7,844 nucleotides of DNA, taken from assembly GCA_000695745.1 (NCBI GenBank), contig ASHK01000131.1, forward strand, positions 1 through 7,844. The letters run 5' to 3'. The notes under the pieces were generated by a model, which saw only the letters and a program-made list of their open reading frames with translations, was not told the DNA's origin and made no database searches. A program made the translations under genes and the position numbers. Positions within the stretch are counted from its first letter, which is position 1. Each line of letters begins with the position of its first letter. This document shows positions 5,990 through 7,844 of this stretch, piece after piece. The DNA is from Vibrio madracius (GTDB taxonomy: Bacteria > Pseudomonadota > Gammaproteobacteria > Enterobacterales > Vibrionaceae).

Positions 5990-7844
5990 ATGCACAATGG
6001 TGTGATGAAGGCATGGCTCGAGTCTTCACACTTGGCAGGCGCCAATGCAACGTACGTAGAAGATCTCTACGAACTGTATCTAAGTGATCCCGATCAGGTA
6101 AGTGAGGAGTGGAGACGTGTTTTTGAAGGGTTGCCTGTGCAACCTGACGATGTGGTTGAACAACCGCATTCACGTGTCCGTGATTACTTCCGACGACTCG
6201 CTCAAGAAACAAAGCATTCAAGTGTTCAAGTAAGTGACCCGAGGTCGATGCTAAACAAGTTAAAGTACTGCAGCTAATCAATGCTTACCGCTTCCGCGGT
6301 CACCAAGCTGCTCACCTAGATCCTTTGGGTCTATGGGAACGTCCAAACGTTGAAGAATTGGAACCCGCTTTCCATTCTCTGACGAAGGATGATCTGGATG
6401 AAACATTTAATGTTGGCTCTTTTGCTATTGGGCAAGAAAGCATGACATTGCGTGATCTCCACAAGGCGCTGCAAAAAACCTATTGTGGCTCCGTTGGTGC
6501 AGAATATATGCACATGACCAATACCGCACAAAAACGTTGGATCCAGCAGCGTTTAGAATCCGTAGTCGGTCAGCCCTCCTTTGATATTGAACATAAACAC
6601 ACTTTCCTTGAAGAACTGACGGCGGCAGAGGGTCTTGAGCGCTATTTAGGTGCCAAATTCCCAGGTGCGAAGCGTTTCTCTCTAGAAGGTGGTGATGCTC
6701 TGATTCCAATGACGAAAGAACTTATCCGCCATGCTGGTAGCAAGGGGATGCGCGAAGTTGTAATTGGTATGGCGCACCGTGGTCGTTTGAACATGCTGGT
6801 CAACGTCTTAGGTAAGAAGCCACAAGACCTATTTGATGAGTTTGCTGGTAAGCATGACGAAACATGGGGTACTGGTGATGTTAAGTACCACCAAGGTTTC
6901 TCAGCAGACTTTGCAACGCCAGGTGGAGATGTGCATTTAGCTCTAGCATTTAACCCATCTCACCTAGAAATCGTTAACCCAGTAGTTATTGGCTCAGTGC
7001 GTGCACGTCAAGATCGCTTAGGTGACCGTCATGGCAGTATGGTACTGCCGATTACTATTCACGGTGACTCTGCAATTGCCGGTCAGGGTGTCGTAGCTGA
7101 GACGTTTAACATGTCTCAAGCTCGTGGTTTTAAAGTAGGCGGCACCATTCGTATCGTTGTGAACAACCAAGTTGGTTTTACCACATCCAACCCTCGTGAT
7201 ACGCGTTCAACTATGTATTGTACCGATATCGCGAAGATGGTTCAGGCACCCATTTTCCATGTTAACTCTGATGATCCAGAAGCGGTTGCATTCGTTACCC
7301 AAATTGCACTCGATTTCCGCAATGAGTTTGGCAAAGACGTGGTGATTGATCTCGTGTGTTATCGCCGTCATGGTCACAATGAGCAGATGAGCCAAACGCG
7401 ACTCAGCCTTTGATGTATCAGAAGATCAAAAAACATCCGACACCACGTAAGCTATATGCAGATGTTTTGATTGAGCGTGGAGAAAGTGACATTGAAACCG
7501 CTACGCAGATGATCAATGAATATCGTGACGCGCTAGACCGTGGTGAAGTCGTCTGTAAAGAGTGGCGTCCAATGGCACTTCACTCTGTTGACTGGTCACC
7601 TTATCTTGGTCGTGATTGGGATGAAGTATGGGCAAGTCAAGTAGAGCGTGATCGTCTGGTTGGTCTTGGATCAAAAACTTGGTCAATACCCAGACAGTCA
7701 TAAGCTACAAAGCCGAGTCAACAAGCTTTACAACGATCGTGCTGCGATGATGAGTGGCGAGAAAATGATCGACTGGGGTATGGCTGAAACGCTGGCTTAC
7801 GCAACCCTTCTAGACGATGGCAAACGCATTCGTATCTCTGGACA
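5990..7844 (+). CDS. sucA: 2-oxoglutarate dehydrogenase E1, 3'-truncated by window, three frameshifts
   Basis: SucA is the thiamine diphosphate E1 component that decarboxylates 2-oxoglutarate and passes the succinyl group to SucB. AAGGGA (5980-5985) precedes the ATG, and the N-terminus aligns with E. coli SucA (KAWL.SS.L.GAN, FRRLA). Three single-base errors break the frame. One G is missing at 6241 (CCGAGG for CCGGAGG, SDPEVDAKQVK). One G is missing at 7383 (GAGCAG for GAGGCAG, RRHGHNEADEP). One base is extra near 7670 (GGATCAA for GGTCAA, GLGQKLGQYP). Corrected, about 618 of some 935 residues are present and the frame is open at the right edge. Conserved MAHRGRLN (His263), VKYH (His301), HGD and NNQVGFTTS motifs support the cofactor and substrate sites. 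sucB and the rest of the suc cluster would be expected beyond the window. As given, the first stop is at residue 96. Confidence 0.92.

Noticed and set aside
5787..6281. 164-codon minus-strand open frame across the sdhB end and sucA start
   Set aside because: It is antisense to two recognised genes, has no recognisable domain and no ribosome binding site was evident; it is a shadow.
3990..7700. Programmed ribosomal frameshifting as an explanation for the frame breaks
   Set aside because: No slippery heptamers were noticed at the sites, both indel directions occur, and six events in ordinary TCA genes have no precedent I know of.
6325..7703. Independent genes starting at 6325 and 7410
   Set aside because: Both are internal fragments of sucA; TTG 6325 and ATG 7410 lie within conserved E1 sequence, with no ribosome binding site.

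Overview
The window carries a housekeeping stretch of a gammaproteobacterial chromosome, most probably a Vibrio or close relative. The order Nif3-family gene, convergent gltA, divergent sdhCDAB, then sucA, together with very close protein similarity to E. coli SdhCDAB, SucA and GltA as I remember them, supports this. The species cannot be named from the sequence alone.

Layout, left to right. At 1-64 there may be the 5' end of an unidentified leftward gene. ybgI (143-901, +), with its own sigma-70-like promoter, faces gltA (977-2266, -); they share a bidirectional terminator at 917-942. An AT-rich intergenic region of about 400 bp (2267-2662) separates divergent gltA and sdhC and holds a good gltA promoter, a possible sdhC promoter and a cluster of GTTAAC repeats resembling ArcA boxes. 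Then come sdhC, sdhD, sdhA and sdhB, tightly packed, a 103-bp gap with a GC-rich hairpin, and sucA running off the right edge.

The genes work together in the TCA cycle. GltA makes citrate, the SucA E1 component starts oxidative decarboxylation of 2-oxoglutarate, and the SdhCDAB membrane complex oxidises succinate and passes electrons to quinone.

The most striking feature is damage to reading frames. sdhA has one, sdhB two and sucA three single-base indels between about 4012 and 7670, while the first 4 kb is clean. Adding or removing one base at each site restores full-length proteins with all active-site residues in place. This pattern fits sequencing or assembly error far better than gene decay. 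I see no mobile element, CRISPR array, RNA gene or novel multi-gene system here.
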